Made by a program: the position numbers and the translations under genes
NCBI GenBank assembly: GCA_017656265.1
Contig: JACDOD010000001.1
Span: 186,001-250,000, forward strand
DNA length: 64,000 bases
DNA from: Bacillaceae bacterium
GTDB taxonomy: Bacteria > Bacillota > Bacilli > Bacillales > Alkalibacillaceae
Direction of reading: 5' to 3'
The notes under the pieces: model-generated
What the model saw: only the letters and a program-made list of their open reading frames with translations
What the model was told of the DNA's origin: nothing
Database searches by the model: none
Shown: positions 26,643-35,066 of the stretch, in pieces
How the letters are laid out: the number at the start of each line of letters is the position of its first letter
How positions within the stretch are numbered: the first letter of the stretch is position 1

Positions 26643-27227
26643 TTGCGGAAAGCAAGCATCAATCGGCAAACGACTGAAACAACTATTGACGTAAAATTGA
26701 ATTTAGATGAAGCCGGTCAGCCTGAAGTCAAGACAGGTATTGGTTTTTTCGATCATATGCTGACCCTCTTTGCGAGTCACGGGCAGTTCGATCTTGCCAT
26801 CTCCTGTGAAGGCGACTTGCATGTGGATGATCATCACACAGTGGAAGATTCAGGGATTGTCCTGGGACAGGCATTTCGTCAAGCCATTGGCACAAAAAAG
26901 GGCATCAAGCGGTATGCGACCGCTTTTACACCGATGGATGAATCCCTCTCCATGGTATCCGTCGATATCAGCGGCCGACCATATCTTCATTTTAACGCAG
27001 ATATGCCGGTTGAGAAGGTCGGCCAGTTTGATACCCAGCTGGTGGAAGAGTTTTTCCGGGCTTTCGTCAATCATGCCATGATTACACTACACATTCAATT
27101 GCAATATGGAAAAAATGGCCATCATATCATCGAATCGATGTTTAAAGGGTTTGGAAGAGCTCTGTCAGAGGCAAGCCAGATTGATGAAAATCAAAAAGGA
27201 GTTCCTTCTACTAAGGGAATGTTGTAG
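26643..27227 (+). CDS. hisB: Imidazoleglycerol-phosphate dehydratase
   Basis: It dehydrates imidazole-glycerol phosphate. The 194-residue protein is the monofunctional form without a phosphatase domain. The manganese-binding His clusters are HVDDHHTVEDSGI near residue 60 and the later FFRAFVNHAMITLHI. GFFDHMLTLFASHGQFDL is also typical. The TTG start follows AAAGGGGAA. Confidence 0.95.
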   Translation: MRKASINRQTTETTIDVKLNLDEAGQPEVKTGIGFFDHMLTLFASHGQFDLAISCEGDLHVDDHHTVEDSGIVLGQAFRQAIGTKKGIKRYATAFTPMDESLSMVSVDISGRPYLHFNADMPVEKVGQFDTQLVEEFFRAFVNHAMITLHIQLQYGKNGHHIIESMFKGFGRALSEASQIDENQKGVPSTKGML

Positions 27228-27266
27228 GACCATCATTTTCCATCCGGATAGAAAGAGGAGAAAGCG

Positions 27267-27878
27267 ATGATTACCATTATTGATTATGGTGCGGGTAACT
27301 TAAAAAATGTGAAGCACGCATTAGGAAAACTTGACGTTCAGGCGAACATCAGCTCAAATCCAGAGGAATTAAGAAAAAGTAATGCACTTATTTTGCCCGG
27401 TGTAGGGGCTTTCAAGGACGCCATGGATACCCTTTATAAACTGAAGCTGGTGAATCCGATTAAGGAACATGCGGAACAGGGAAAGCCCCTTCTCGGCATA
27501 TGCCTGGGCTATCAGCTCTTATATGATAAAAGTTTCGAAGACGGTGAATGGGAAGGACTGGGTTTGTTAAAAGGAGAAGTTGTCCCCTTTACTCATGATT
27601 TAAAAGTGCCCCATATGGGCTGGAATCAATTGATTAAAAATCCGAATAACGCTGATCCCATGACGAAAAACATCGGCGGTGAAGAATATGTCTATTTTGT
27701 TCATTCCTATTTTGTCAAACCAGAGAATAAAGAAGAGACGATTTTTTATACCGATTATGGCATCACTTTTTCGGCCGCTTCTCGAAAGGAAAATATCATC
27801 GGTATGCAATTTCATCCTGAAAAAAGCGGTGAAACAGGAACAAAACTGCTGAAAAATTTTGTGGAGTTGATTTCATGA
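27267..27878 (+). CDS. hisH: Imidazole glycerol phosphate synthase, glutaminase subunit
   Basis: HisH hydrolyses glutamine and channels ammonia to HisF. The 203-residue class I amidotransferase has DYGAGNLKNV, LPGVGAFKDAM, the nucleophile in GICLGYQLL near residue 80 and the His-Glu pair in MQFHPEKSG near 178. AGAGGAG precedes the ATG. Its stop overlaps the hisA ATG by four bases. Confidence 0.95.
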   Translation: MITIIDYGAGNLKNVKHALGKLDVQANISSNPEELRKSNALILPGVGAFKDAMDTLYKLKLVNPIKEHAEQGKPLLGICLGYQLLYDKSFEDGEWEGLGLLKGEVVPFTHDLKVPHMGWNQLIKNPNNADPMTKNIGGEEYVYFVHSYFVKPENKEETIFYTDYGITFSAASRKENIIGMQFHPEKSGETGTKLLKNFVELIS

Positions 27879-28582
27879 TTATTTTTCCGGCAATTGATAT
27901 ACGAAATGGCAAATGTGTACGTCTTAAGCAGGGACAATACGATCAGGAACAGGTATATGGTGATCCGGTGGAAATGGCTCAAAAATGGGAGAGCAAGGGA
28001 GCCGAATACTTGCACCTGGTGGACCTGGATGGTGCACTGAACGGCACAGCCGAAAATTTACCGGTTATCGAATCCATTGTGGAAGCCGTTCATATCCCGA
28101 TTCAGGTAGGGGGAGGCATCCGCAGTATTGAACGTGTTGAAAATTATATTAAAATTGGAGTTCAGCGCGTCATCATTGGAACACAAGCTCTGCATAATGA
28201 GTCTTTTATTGAACAGGCCATACAGGATTATTCTTTTCAGATTGCTGTATCCATTGATGCGAAAAACGGGCTGGTGGCTACGGACGGATGGACGAAAACC
28301 AGTGATGTGAAAGCTCTGGACTTTGCCAGAAAATTAGAGAGCTTTGGACTCCAAACGATCATTTATACCGATATCGCAAAGGACGGCATGCTGTCGGGGC
28401 CAAACATTAAGGAACTCGAAACCATCAACGAGGCGGTCAACATGAATGTCATTGCTTCCGGAGGCATTTCCTCAAGAGAGGATGTGCTGAAGGTTAAGGA
28501 ACTGGATGTTTATGGAGCTATAATTGGCAAGGCCCTTTATACGGGAAATATAGAACTGGAAGAAATTTTGAAGGAAGTGTAG
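27875..28582 (+). CDS. hisA: Phosphoribosylformimino-AICAR ribotide isomerase
   Basis: This TIM-barrel isomerase opens the ribose ring (Amadori rearrangement). The 235-residue protein has [14 protein letters not shown] with the catalytic Asp8, VQVGGGIRS for phosphate binding, the second Asp in [12 protein letters not shown] and VIASGGIS. It overlaps hisH by ATGA. It is a paralogue of HisF two genes on. Confidence 0.95.
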   Translation: MIIFPAIDIRNGKCVRLKQGQYDQEQVYGDPVEMAQKWESKGAEYLHLVDLDGALNGTAENLPVIESIVEAVHIPIQVGGGIRSIERVENYIKIGVQRVIIGTQALHNESFIEQAIQDYSFQIAVSIDAKNGLVATDGWTKTSDVKALDFARKLESFGLQTIIYTDIAKDGMLSGPNIKELETINEAVNMNVIASGGISSREDVLKVKELDVYGAIIGKALYTGNIELEEILKEV

Positions 28583-28585
28583 CAG

Positions 28586-29347
28586 ATGCTGGCTAAACGA
28601 ATCATACCCTGCCTGGATGTAAAAAATGGACGCGTAGTCAAAGGACAAAAATTTAAAAACATCGTGGATGTCAATGATCCGGTTGTTCTCGCCAAACAAT
28701 ACAGTGATCTTGGAGCTGATGAGTTAGTGTTTTATGATATCACAGCTTCCAATGAGGAAAGAAATATTTTTCTGGACGTGGTGGAACAGACTGCTGAAGA
28801 AGTACACATTCCTTTTACCGTCGGCGGGGGAATCCGAACCATTGAAGATTTTCGCAAAGTGCTGAAGGCGGGTGCTGATAAAGTTTCCGTTAACAGTGCG
28901 GCGGTCAAAAATCCACAGATCATTACCGAAGCAGCAAGGAAATTTGGCAGGCAGTGTGTTGTCTTATCGATCGATGCCAGGCAAACTGATCATGGGAACT
29001 GGCACGTCTATATAAACGGCGGAAGAGTAGATACCGGCATGGACGCCATTGAATGGGCGATGAAGGGCGAAGAGCTGGGAGCAGGTGAAATTGTTCTCAA
29101 TGCGATGGATACCGACGGCGTAAAGACTGGATATAGTGTTGACATTACGAGAGCCATATCTGAGCGGGTTAAAATACCGGTCGTTGCCTCCGGGGGTGCA
29201 GGGAAACAAGAACATTTTCTGGAAGTGCTGAAGGACGGAAAAGCGGATGCTGCGCTGGCTGCATCGGTTTTTCACTACAATGAAATAGACATACCCGAAT
29301 TAAAAGAATATTTGCACGAAAATGGCGTGGAAGTGAGGCGTGTATAA
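28586..29347 (+). CDS. hisF: Imidazole glycerol phosphate synthase, cyclase subunit
   Basis: HisF makes imidazole-glycerol phosphate and AICAR with ammonia from HisH. The 253-residue TIM barrel has [13 protein letters not shown] with catalytic Asp11, [17 protein letters not shown] with the second Asp near 130, [13 protein letters not shown] and VVASGGAGK. It starts three bases after hisA. Confidence 0.96.
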   Translation: MLAKRIIPCLDVKNGRVVKGQKFKNIVDVNDPVVLAKQYSDLGADELVFYDITASNEERNIFLDVVEQTAEEVHIPFTVGGGIRTIEDFRKVLKAGADKVSVNSAAVKNPQIITEAARKFGRQCVVLSIDARQTDHGNWHVYINGGRVDTGMDAIEWAMKGEELGAGEIVLNAMDTDGVKTGYSVDITRAISERVKIPVVASGGAGKQEHFLEVLKDGKADAALAASVFHYNEIDIPELKEYLHENGVEVRRV

Positions 29348-29349
29348 AG

Positions 29350-29994
29350 ATGAACTTTGATGTGAACGAACTGTCCTTCAATGAACAGGGGTTAATCCCG
29401 GCAATTATACAGGATTATTATACCAATCAGGTTTTAATGCTCGGTTACATGAATAAAGAATCATTAATGAAAACACTTGAAACAGAAACAACCTGGTTTT
29501 ACAGCCGCAGCAGACAAAAACTCTGGAATAAAGGGGAAACCTCAGGTCATGTTCAACATGTAAAACACATGAAGTATGACTGTGACAGGGACACTCTTTT
29601 AGTGCAGGTAGAACAAGTTGGGGCTGCCTGTCATACCGGTAATCGAAGCTGCTTTTATCGGGATTTGTATACAGATGATTCAGAAGAAGGATATAACCCT
29701 GATATTGTGCCAGATTTATATGAGTTTTTGCAATATCGTAAAGACAATCCGGAAGAAGGATCTTATACGAGCTACTTATTCCGTGAAGGCTTGGATAAAA
29801 TCTTGAAAAAAGTGGGGGAGGAAACAAGTGAGGTTATTATCGGTGCAAAAAATCATGACCGGGATGAACTAATATATGAACTATCCGACTTGATCTATCA
29901 TTCCCTGGTATTAATGGTCGAACAGGGTGTAAAACCGGTTGATTTGAAAAAAGAACTGTCCAAACGGCATGCCAAAAAGAAAGAGTCTAAATAG
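29350..29994 (+). CDS. hisIE: Bifunctional phosphoribosyl-AMP cyclohydrolase / phosphoribosyl-ATP pyrophosphatase
   Basis: This fused enzyme does steps two and three of the pathway. Residues 1 to about 110 are HisI, with [13 protein letters not shown], the metal site [12 protein letters not shown] and HTGNRSCFY. Residues about 120-214 are HisE, with the pyrophosphatase helices [16 protein letters not shown] and [17 protein letters not shown]. The start follows hisF by two bases. Confidence 0.95.
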   Translation: MNFDVNELSFNEQGLIPAIIQDYYTNQVLMLGYMNKESLMKTLETETTWFYSRSRQKLWNKGETSGHVQHVKHMKYDCDRDTLLVQVEQVGAACHTGNRSCFYRDLYTDDSEEGYNPDIVPDLYEFLQYRKDNPEEGSYTSYLFREGLDKILKKVGEETSEVIIGAKNHDRDELIYELSDLIYHSLVLMVEQGVKPVDLKKELSKRHAKKKESK

Positions 29995-30011
29995 GAAAGC
30001 GGGGAATCACG

Positions 30012-31073
30012 TTGAGCAAATACTGGAGTCAACTGGTGAAGAAGACGGTCCCGTATGTTCCGGGTGAACAGCCGCTGTCTTCTGATATTATAAAATTAAA
30101 TACGAATGAAAATCCATATCCCCCGTCTCCGGACGTAATCAAGGCAATCTCTCAGCAGCTTAATGATACATTACGCAAGTATCCGCCTCCGTCTGTGGAA
30201 TCTTTGCGGAAGACGATTGGAAATTATTATGGAGTCCATCAAGATCAGGTGTTTATTGGCAACGGTTCGGATGAAGTGCTTGCGTTTTCTTTCATGGCTT
30301 TCTTTGATCCTGGAAAGCCAATCCTGTTTCCTGACATCACGTACAGTTTTTATCCAGTCTATGCCAGTCTGTTTCAGCTGGATTATCAAACGGTTCCCCT
30401 GACAAAGAATTTTTCCATTCCAGAAGATGGTTTTTATCATTCTGAGGGTGGCGTTATTTTTCCTAATCCAAATGCACCTACGGGGAAATACTTAAGCCTT
30501 GATCAGATCGAAAACATTTTGAAACATAATCCGGATCAGGTTGTAATCATCGATGAGGCCTATATTGACTTTGGCGGGGAGTCAGCTGTCAGGCTGATTG
30601 ATCGATATGAACAGCTCCTCGTGATCCAGACTCTATCAAAGTCCCGTTCTCTGGCAGGACTCAGGGTTGGTTATGCGATCGGCAGTCAACCCTTAATTGA
30701 AGGGCTCAACCGCATCAAAAATTCATTTAACTCTTATACTATAGACCGTTTAGCTCTTGCAGGGGCCGAGGCGTCTTTTCGGGATGAGTATTATTTTCAG
30801 GAGACCTGCTCCAAAATTGTTAATACCAGAAAGCGGGTGGTTCAGGAATTGGAGGAATTAGGGTTTGACGTCCTGAACTCCAAAACTAACTTTGTTTTTA
30901 TTACTCATCAGAAATATGATGCAGAAAAGCTTTACCAGGAGCTAAAGGCAAAACATATATTTGTCCGTTATTTTAATCAACCGCGGATCAATCAATATTT
31001 AAGGGTAAGCATTGGTACAGACGAGGAAATGAACAGGTTTATGAAAGAATTAAAACACATCCTGGGAAATTAG
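30012..31073 (+). CDS. hisC: Histidinol-phosphate aminotransferase
   Basis: This PLP enzyme transaminates imidazole-acetol phosphate with glutamate. The 353-residue class I/II protein has KLNTNENPYPPSP, VFIGNGSDEVLAF, FPNPNAPTGKY, VIIDEAYIDFG and the PLP lysine in TLSKSRSLAGLRVG. The TTG start follows AGCGGGGAA. It is the last gene of the his operon, before a terminator. In some bacilli hisC sits in the trp region instead, so this is a compact all-in-one operon. Confidence 0.95.
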   Translation: MSKYWSQLVKKTVPYVPGEQPLSSDIIKLNTNENPYPPSPDVIKAISQQLNDTLRKYPPPSVESLRKTIGNYYGVHQDQVFIGNGSDEVLAFSFMAFFDPGKPILFPDITYSFYPVYASLFQLDYQTVPLTKNFSIPEDGFYHSEGGVIFPNPNAPTGKYLSLDQIENILKHNPDQVVIIDEAYIDFGGESAVRLIDRYEQLLVIQTLSKSRSLAGLRVGYAIGSQPLIEGLNRIKNSFNSYTIDRLALAGAEASFRDEYYFQETCSKIVNTRKRVVQELEELGFDVLNSKTNFVFITHQKYDAEKLYQELKAKHIFVRYFNQPRINQYLRVSIGTDEEMNRFMKELKHILGN

Positions 31074-31087
31074 GTTTTAACCCATTT

Positions 31088-31137
31088 AAGGGGCTGTCCT
31101 GTAACCCAATTAAATCGGACAACAGGCCAGCCCTTTT
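31088..31137 (+). terminator. his operon terminator
   Basis: AAGGGGCTG (31088-31096) pairs with CAGCCCTTT (31128-31136), with further pairing inside. It is followed by TTTT. Confidence 0.75.
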
Positions 31138-31208
31138 AATTAACAAGCACAACATGATAAGTCGATTAGGCCCATTGCTTTCAGTTCAGGCATGCGATTG
31201 AACATATT

Positions 31209-32234
31209 TTACGTAAAGTACTCAACGTTTGCATCAGGGAAGTAACGATGAACTAAATCGGATAAATGATCTTTTATTTCTTGCGCCTGTACTTTAGGAT
31301 ACACATATTTGACTCTTCCATAACGCCCATATTTTTTCTGCCGCTCACTTTCCACCATACGAAGTTTCGTATTCGGGTAACGGGATTCGATGACTTTTTT
31401 GGCTGACATTGTATATCGGTGTTGAATCAGTTCGAATGTCAAATCATTGACTGCAGTGTAATTTAAACCGCTCTTCAGTTTTTGGAATAATGTTTCATAA
31501 TCCTCCATCCAGCCGTCATATCGGATGATGGGCGCTACGATAAACCCAAGGGGATAGTCCGCTTCCGCCACCTTATTCGCTGCTTCAATACGTCCATCTA
31601 ACCGGGAAGTACCAGGTTCTAAATATTTAATGACATAATCGGTATTGATACTAAAGCGGAAACGGGTATGTCCGTTGTGTTTGGCATCCAGCAATGAATC
31701 CACATTCTCAAATTTCGTGACAAACCGCAGACGTCCGTAGGGCTGCTCTCCCATAAATTCTATCGCTTTTTTTAAGGAACCGGTTATATGTTCAACTCCT
31801 ACAATATCTGAGGTACACGAAGCGTCAAATCGGGTTATCTCCGGTTCCCGTTCCTGAATATATTTTTTGGCTTTATCCAATATCTCATCCACATTGACAT
31901 AAACCCGAATGTACGGTTTTTTACCGAGGGTTGTCTGCAGATAGCAATAGTGGCAATGCGCCATGCACCCTGTTGCCAGAGGGAGGGCATATTCTGCAGA
32001 AGGAAGCGAGGGCTCGAATTTTAATGATTTTTTTAATCCAACTACAAGGGTCCGCTTCGCATTGCGGTAAGCCTCAAGCTCTGTATCACCGGGTATTCCT
32101 CTCACTTGATTATGGGATGTGGTCTCTTTAATGGGAATATTTAAATCCTGGTAGTATTCAAATAATTTCTGGCCCAGCGGATATTCCAATGCTCTAGGTT
32201 CAAAAAACACGAAGTCTGGAACAAATGGTTTCAT
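31209..32234 (-). CDS. splB: Spore photoproduct lyase
   Basis: This radical-SAM enzyme reverses the thymine dimer typical of UV-irradiated spores (5-thyminyl-5,6-dihydrothymine) during germination. The 341-residue protein has the cluster motif CMAHCHYC (Cys90, Cys94, Cys97) and Cys140 in RFDASCTSD, the position matching the hydrogen-donor Cys141 of B. subtilis SplB. RYTMSAKKVIESRYP and the end DANVEYF also match the family. B. subtilis has splA in front; I see none here. A good ribosome site (GGAGG) precedes the ATG. Confidence 0.95.
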   Translation of the reverse strand: MKPFVPDFVFFEPRALEYPLGQKLFEYYQDLNIPIKETTSHNQVRGIPGDTELEAYRNAKRTLVVGLKKSLKFEPSLPSAEYALPLATGCMAHCHYCYLQTTLGKKPYIRVYVNVDEILDKAKKYIQEREPEITRFDASCTSDIVGVEHITGSLKKAIEFMGEQPYGRLRFVTKFENVDSLLDAKHNGHTRFRFSINTDYVIKYLEPGTSRLDGRIEAANKVAEADYPLGFIVAPIIRYDGWMEDYETLFQKLKSGLNYTAVNDLTFELIQHRYTMSAKKVIESRYPNTKLRMVESERQKKYGRYGRVKYVYPKVQAQEIKDHLSDLVHRYFPDANVEYFT

Positions 32235-32327
32235 ACGTTAAATCCTCCATGTAAGATCAAATAATGTCTATTTTCGTATATTTTTGCGCTTGCCCGGGAA
32301 ATGATTGACCTTCTGGTAAAAGTTATT

Positions 32328-32522
32328 TTATAAATTTTCGTTTTGCTGTTTAATCTCATCACCAGTGAGCTGTTCATTGGCGGCTTCGAGGTCTTTATGA
32401 TCCTTTACTGAATCTCCTGGATAAGTCTTTCGCCTGTCTGAAAAAATACCTGTTGCCTGTACATTGTATTCAGGCTCAGCAGGAGCATTCGTTTTCATTT
32501 CTTTATATTTCCGGTCACTCAT
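32328..32522 (-). CDS. Small hydrophilic protein of unknown function
   Basis: This is a 64-residue, very polar protein with no hydrophobic core, starting MSDRKYKEMKTNAPAEPEYN and containing TGIFSDRRKTYPGDSVKDHK. It is probably disordered. AAGGAG sits correctly for the ATG at 32522 and too close for the one at 32528. The composition recalls minor small acid-soluble spore proteins, but I do not recognise a named family. It is divergent from the aminotransferase gene. Confidence 0.6.
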   Translation of the reverse strand: MSDRKYKEMKTNAPAEPEYNVQATGIFSDRRKTYPGDSVKDHKDLEAANEQLTGDEIKQQNENL

Positions 32523-32569
32523 TTTCATTCTCCTTTTTTATCATAGCTTTTGTTAATTCATCATAAATA

Positions 32570-32591
32570 TTATGAAAAAAATATTTCATAA
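32570..32591. promoter_or_regulatory. Candidate operator (inverted repeat TTATGAAA / TTTCATAA)
   Basis: TTATGAAA (32570-32577) and TTTCATAA (32584-32591) are perfect 8-bp arms around six A/T bases. TTTCAT recurs at 32635 and 32667. It lies between two divergent genes, one of them followed by an RpiR-type regulator. That regulator is the obvious candidate to bind here. Confidence 0.45.
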
Positions 32592-32616
32592 ATGGTTGAA
32601 AAATTAAACAAAATCA

Positions 32617-32645
32617 TTCAAAATGTAATAAACATTTCATATAAT
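32617..32645 (+). promoter_or_regulatory. Promoter of the aminotransferase-rpiR operon
   Basis: TTCAAA (32617-32622), 17 bases and TATAAT (32640-32645) form a sigma-A-like promoter about 40 bases before the start codon. Confidence 0.55.
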
Positions 32646-32692
32646 GTATAAAAAAGAAACAATACATTTCATTTATCAGGAGGAGAATGACG

Positions 32693-34057
32693 TTGGCAAA
32701 GGTATATGATCCGTATATTTACGGGCAAACCGGGAAGTCAGAGGAATTGTATCTGGAGGCAAAAAAGGTGATTCCAGGTGGTGTGACGGCCAATATTAAG
32801 TTTTTTGAACCTCACCCCATAATGATGGAAAAAGGAAGCGGCAGTAAACTGTATGATGTTGACGGGAACGAGTACATTGATTATCTGTTGTGTTATGGTG
32901 CTCTTATTCTGGGACATGGACATGAAAACGTGTTTGATGCTGTCTTTCATCAGATGCGAGAATCAGGTACAACCATTTTTGGAACCCCTCATATACTGGA
33001 AACAAAAATGGCTAATAAGCTGGTGGATTTAATTCCAGGTATCGAAATGGTCCGTTATACGAATTCAGGACTGGAAGCGACCTTACTCGCGATCCGTCTG
33101 GCAATGGCTTATACAGAAAAACCGAAGATTGCAAAATTTGAAGGTCACTATCATGGCGGAACCAATGAATTTCTGTTAAGTGTCAATCCTGATTTAGAAG
33201 AAGCCGGATCAGAAGATAAACCAAATGCTGTCCCTGAATCGAAGGGGATTCCCGACTATTTCAGGGAAAATACCATTGTGCTTCCGTTTAACAATTTAGA
33301 AGCCGCAGCACAGATTTTAGAGAGACACAAAGATGAATTGGCAGCGGTAATTTTGGAGCCTGTTCAGGCAGGTTTTATTCCTGCTGATCCTGAATTTATG
33401 GAAGGCATTCGTACCGTAACGGAAAAGCTGGGAATTTTGCTGATTTTTGATGAAGTAAAAACCGGTTTCCGCATTTCATTGGGTGGCGCTCAGGAAACTT
33501 ATGGCATAACTCCTGATTTAACGGCATTAGGGAAAGTGCTGGGCGGCGGTTTCCCAGTTGGTGCTGTTGGCGGCAAAAAAGAAATCATGATGGTCAGTGC
33601 TCCTGAGGGCGGAAAGGACATATTAACAACCGGAAGCTCTTTAGGTAAGAAGGAAGTGCTATTCCACAGCGGGACTTACAACGGTCACCCAACTGTACTG
33701 GCTGCAGGTATGGCAACCATCGAAGTGCTGGAAAAGGAAATGGAACAGCTTCTTGCCAGTACGCAGACCTTGAGAAATCAGCTTGAATTGGTATATGCTA
33801 AATATGGTTTTGATATGCAAACCGTTGGAATGGGCAGTATCTTTAATATTATGTTGACGAAAGAGCCAATAAAAAATTATCGGGATACGAAAAAAGCGAA
33901 TGCAGAGCTGCGGAAAATGATTGATGAGAAGCTGCTGCGACTGGGTATTTACACGAAACCGTTAAACCGTTATTCCATGTCTACAGCTCATTCTCAGCAG
34001 GATATTGCTCGCACGGTAGAAGCGCATGAAACCGTTCTAAAACAATTGAGGAGGTAA
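32693..34057 (+). CDS. Class III aminotransferase, glutamate-1-semialdehyde aminomutase-like
   Basis: This 454-residue PLP enzyme is related to HemL, with VIPGGVTANIKFFEPHPI near the N-terminus, GHYHGGTNEFLLS, LIFDEVKTGFR and the PLP lysine Lys281 in TALGKVLGGGFPVGA. The RpiR-type gene next door and the absence of heme genes argue against a role in heme synthesis; a catabolic or amino-sugar/amino-acid transaminase is more likely. The TTG at 32693 fits AGGAGG better than the ATG at 32687, which overlaps that site. It probably forms an operon with the regulator. Confidence 0.8.
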   Translation: MAKVYDPYIYGQTGKSEELYLEAKKVIPGGVTANIKFFEPHPIMMEKGSGSKLYDVDGNEYIDYLLCYGALILGHGHENVFDAVFHQMRESGTTIFGTPHILETKMANKLVDLIPGIEMVRYTNSGLEATLLAIRLAMAYTEKPKIAKFEGHYHGGTNEFLLSVNPDLEEAGSEDKPNAVPESKGIPDYFRENTIVLPFNNLEAAAQILERHKDELAAVILEPVQAGFIPADPEFMEGIRTVTEKLGILLIFDEVKTGFRISLGGAQETYGITPDLTALGKVLGGGFPVGAVGGKKEIMMVSAPEGGKDILTTGSSLGKKEVLFHSGTYNGHPTVLAAGMATIEVLEKEMEQLLASTQTLRNQLELVYAKYGFDMQTVGMGSIFNIMLTKEPIKNYRDTKKANAELRKMIDEKLLRLGIYTKPLNRYSMSTAHSQQDIARTVEAHETVLKQLRR

Positions 34058-34067
34058 TAAATGTTTC

Positions 34068-34922
34068 ATGAATTATGTCTACCGTTATATAGCTGAAAAG
34101 ATCCCTTCGATGAGCAAATCACAGGAAAAAATCGCAAAATTCATTTTGAAAAATCCGAATACAGTCCCGTTTTTGACTGTGGGCAAGCTTGCTAAAATGG
34201 TTGGTGTCAGTGAAGCAACTGTTGTACGATTTGCCACATTTTTAGGCTATTCAGGCTTTCCGGAGTTTCAGCAGGATCTTCAAGATTCTTTGCAAAAGCA
34301 GATGACAACGACTGAGCGCCTGCAAATGTCAGACCATATCTATAATGATAATCACGCTGAAAAAATGATTTATGAAATTTTTCAGGATGACATTACCAAT
34401 ATCAATACGACCCTTGAACAGCTTGATTTTCAATCTTTTGAAAAAGCGGTTCAGGCACTGCTCGATGCCCGAAAAATTTATATTGTAGCCAACCGCAGTG
34501 CCATGTCACTCGGAATTTTTCTTGAGTATTATTTAAGAATTATGCTTGATAATGTGGAATTTATAACATCCTATGAATTAATATCAGAAAAATTTAACAG
34601 TCTGAACAAAACAGATGTTGTCGTGGGAATCAGTTTTCCCAGATACACGAAAAGCACCGTCAATAGTTTTTCCTTTGCCAAAGAGAGAGGGGCAACAACC
34701 ATCGCTATAACAGATAATTTATTGTCTCCGCTAATTCCGAATGCAGACATTCCGCTGACGGCATCGAGCCGGATGCCATCGTTTATTGATTCATTTGTTG
34801 CTCCCCTCAGCTTGCTGAACGCACTCATATCACAGATTGGCCGGAGCAAAAAAGTGGATATCAGCAAAAAATTGGATGACCTTGAGAATATGTGGGAACA
34901 TTTCGATATTTTTTATCAGTAA
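34068..34922 (+). CDS. MurR/RpiR family transcriptional regulator
   Basis: This 284-residue protein has an N-terminal HTH_6 domain (about 1-77, with LTVGKLAKMVGVSEATVVRF as recognition region) and a C-terminal SIS sugar-isomerase-like ligand domain (about 110-250, with IYIVANRSAMSLG and DVVVGISFPRYTKSTV). Such regulators respond to phosphosugars. It lies 10 bases after the aminotransferase and likely controls that operon. The start is odd: GAGGAGG is 12 bases from the in-frame ATG, while an out-of-frame ATG at 34061 is better placed and would read only 11 codons. Confidence 0.85.
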   Translation: MNYVYRYIAEKIPSMSKSQEKIAKFILKNPNTVPFLTVGKLAKMVGVSEATVVRFATFLGYSGFPEFQQDLQDSLQKQMTTTERLQMSDHIYNDNHAEKMIYEIFQDDITNINTTLEQLDFQSFEKAVQALLDARKIYIVANRSAMSLGIFLEYYLRIMLDNVEFITSYELISEKFNSLNKTDVVVGISFPRYTKSTVNSFSFAKERGATTIAITDNLLSPLIPNADIPLTASSRMPSFIDSFVAPLSLLNALISQIGRSKKVDISKKLDDLENMWEHFDIFYQ

Positions 34923-34934
34923 TCACTATTCTGT

Positions 34935-34976
34935 AAAAACCTCTGTTGTATAAAGGGAGCAGCAGAGGTTTTTTGT
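34935..34976 (+). terminator. Terminator after the rpiR-type gene
   Basis: AAAAACCTCTG (34935-34945) pairs with CAGAGGTTTTTT (34963-34974), giving a strong U tract. Confidence 0.85.
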
Positions 34977-35066
34977 GTTTTCATTAAGAAACTGAACCAT
35001 TCATTCATACTTTTGACAGAATAAGAAAAAATAGAAAAGGACACTTCTTTTTCAGGAGGAGTTAAG

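Noticed and set aside
32328-32522. Naming the small hydrophilic protein as a small acid-soluble spore protein
   Set aside because: Composition fits but no recognised SASP motif is present, so I left it unnamed.
34061-34096. Possible frameshift at the rpiR start
   Set aside because: The in-frame protein starts with a complete HTH domain at the ATG at 34068; the upstream ATG is better seen as a decoy start.
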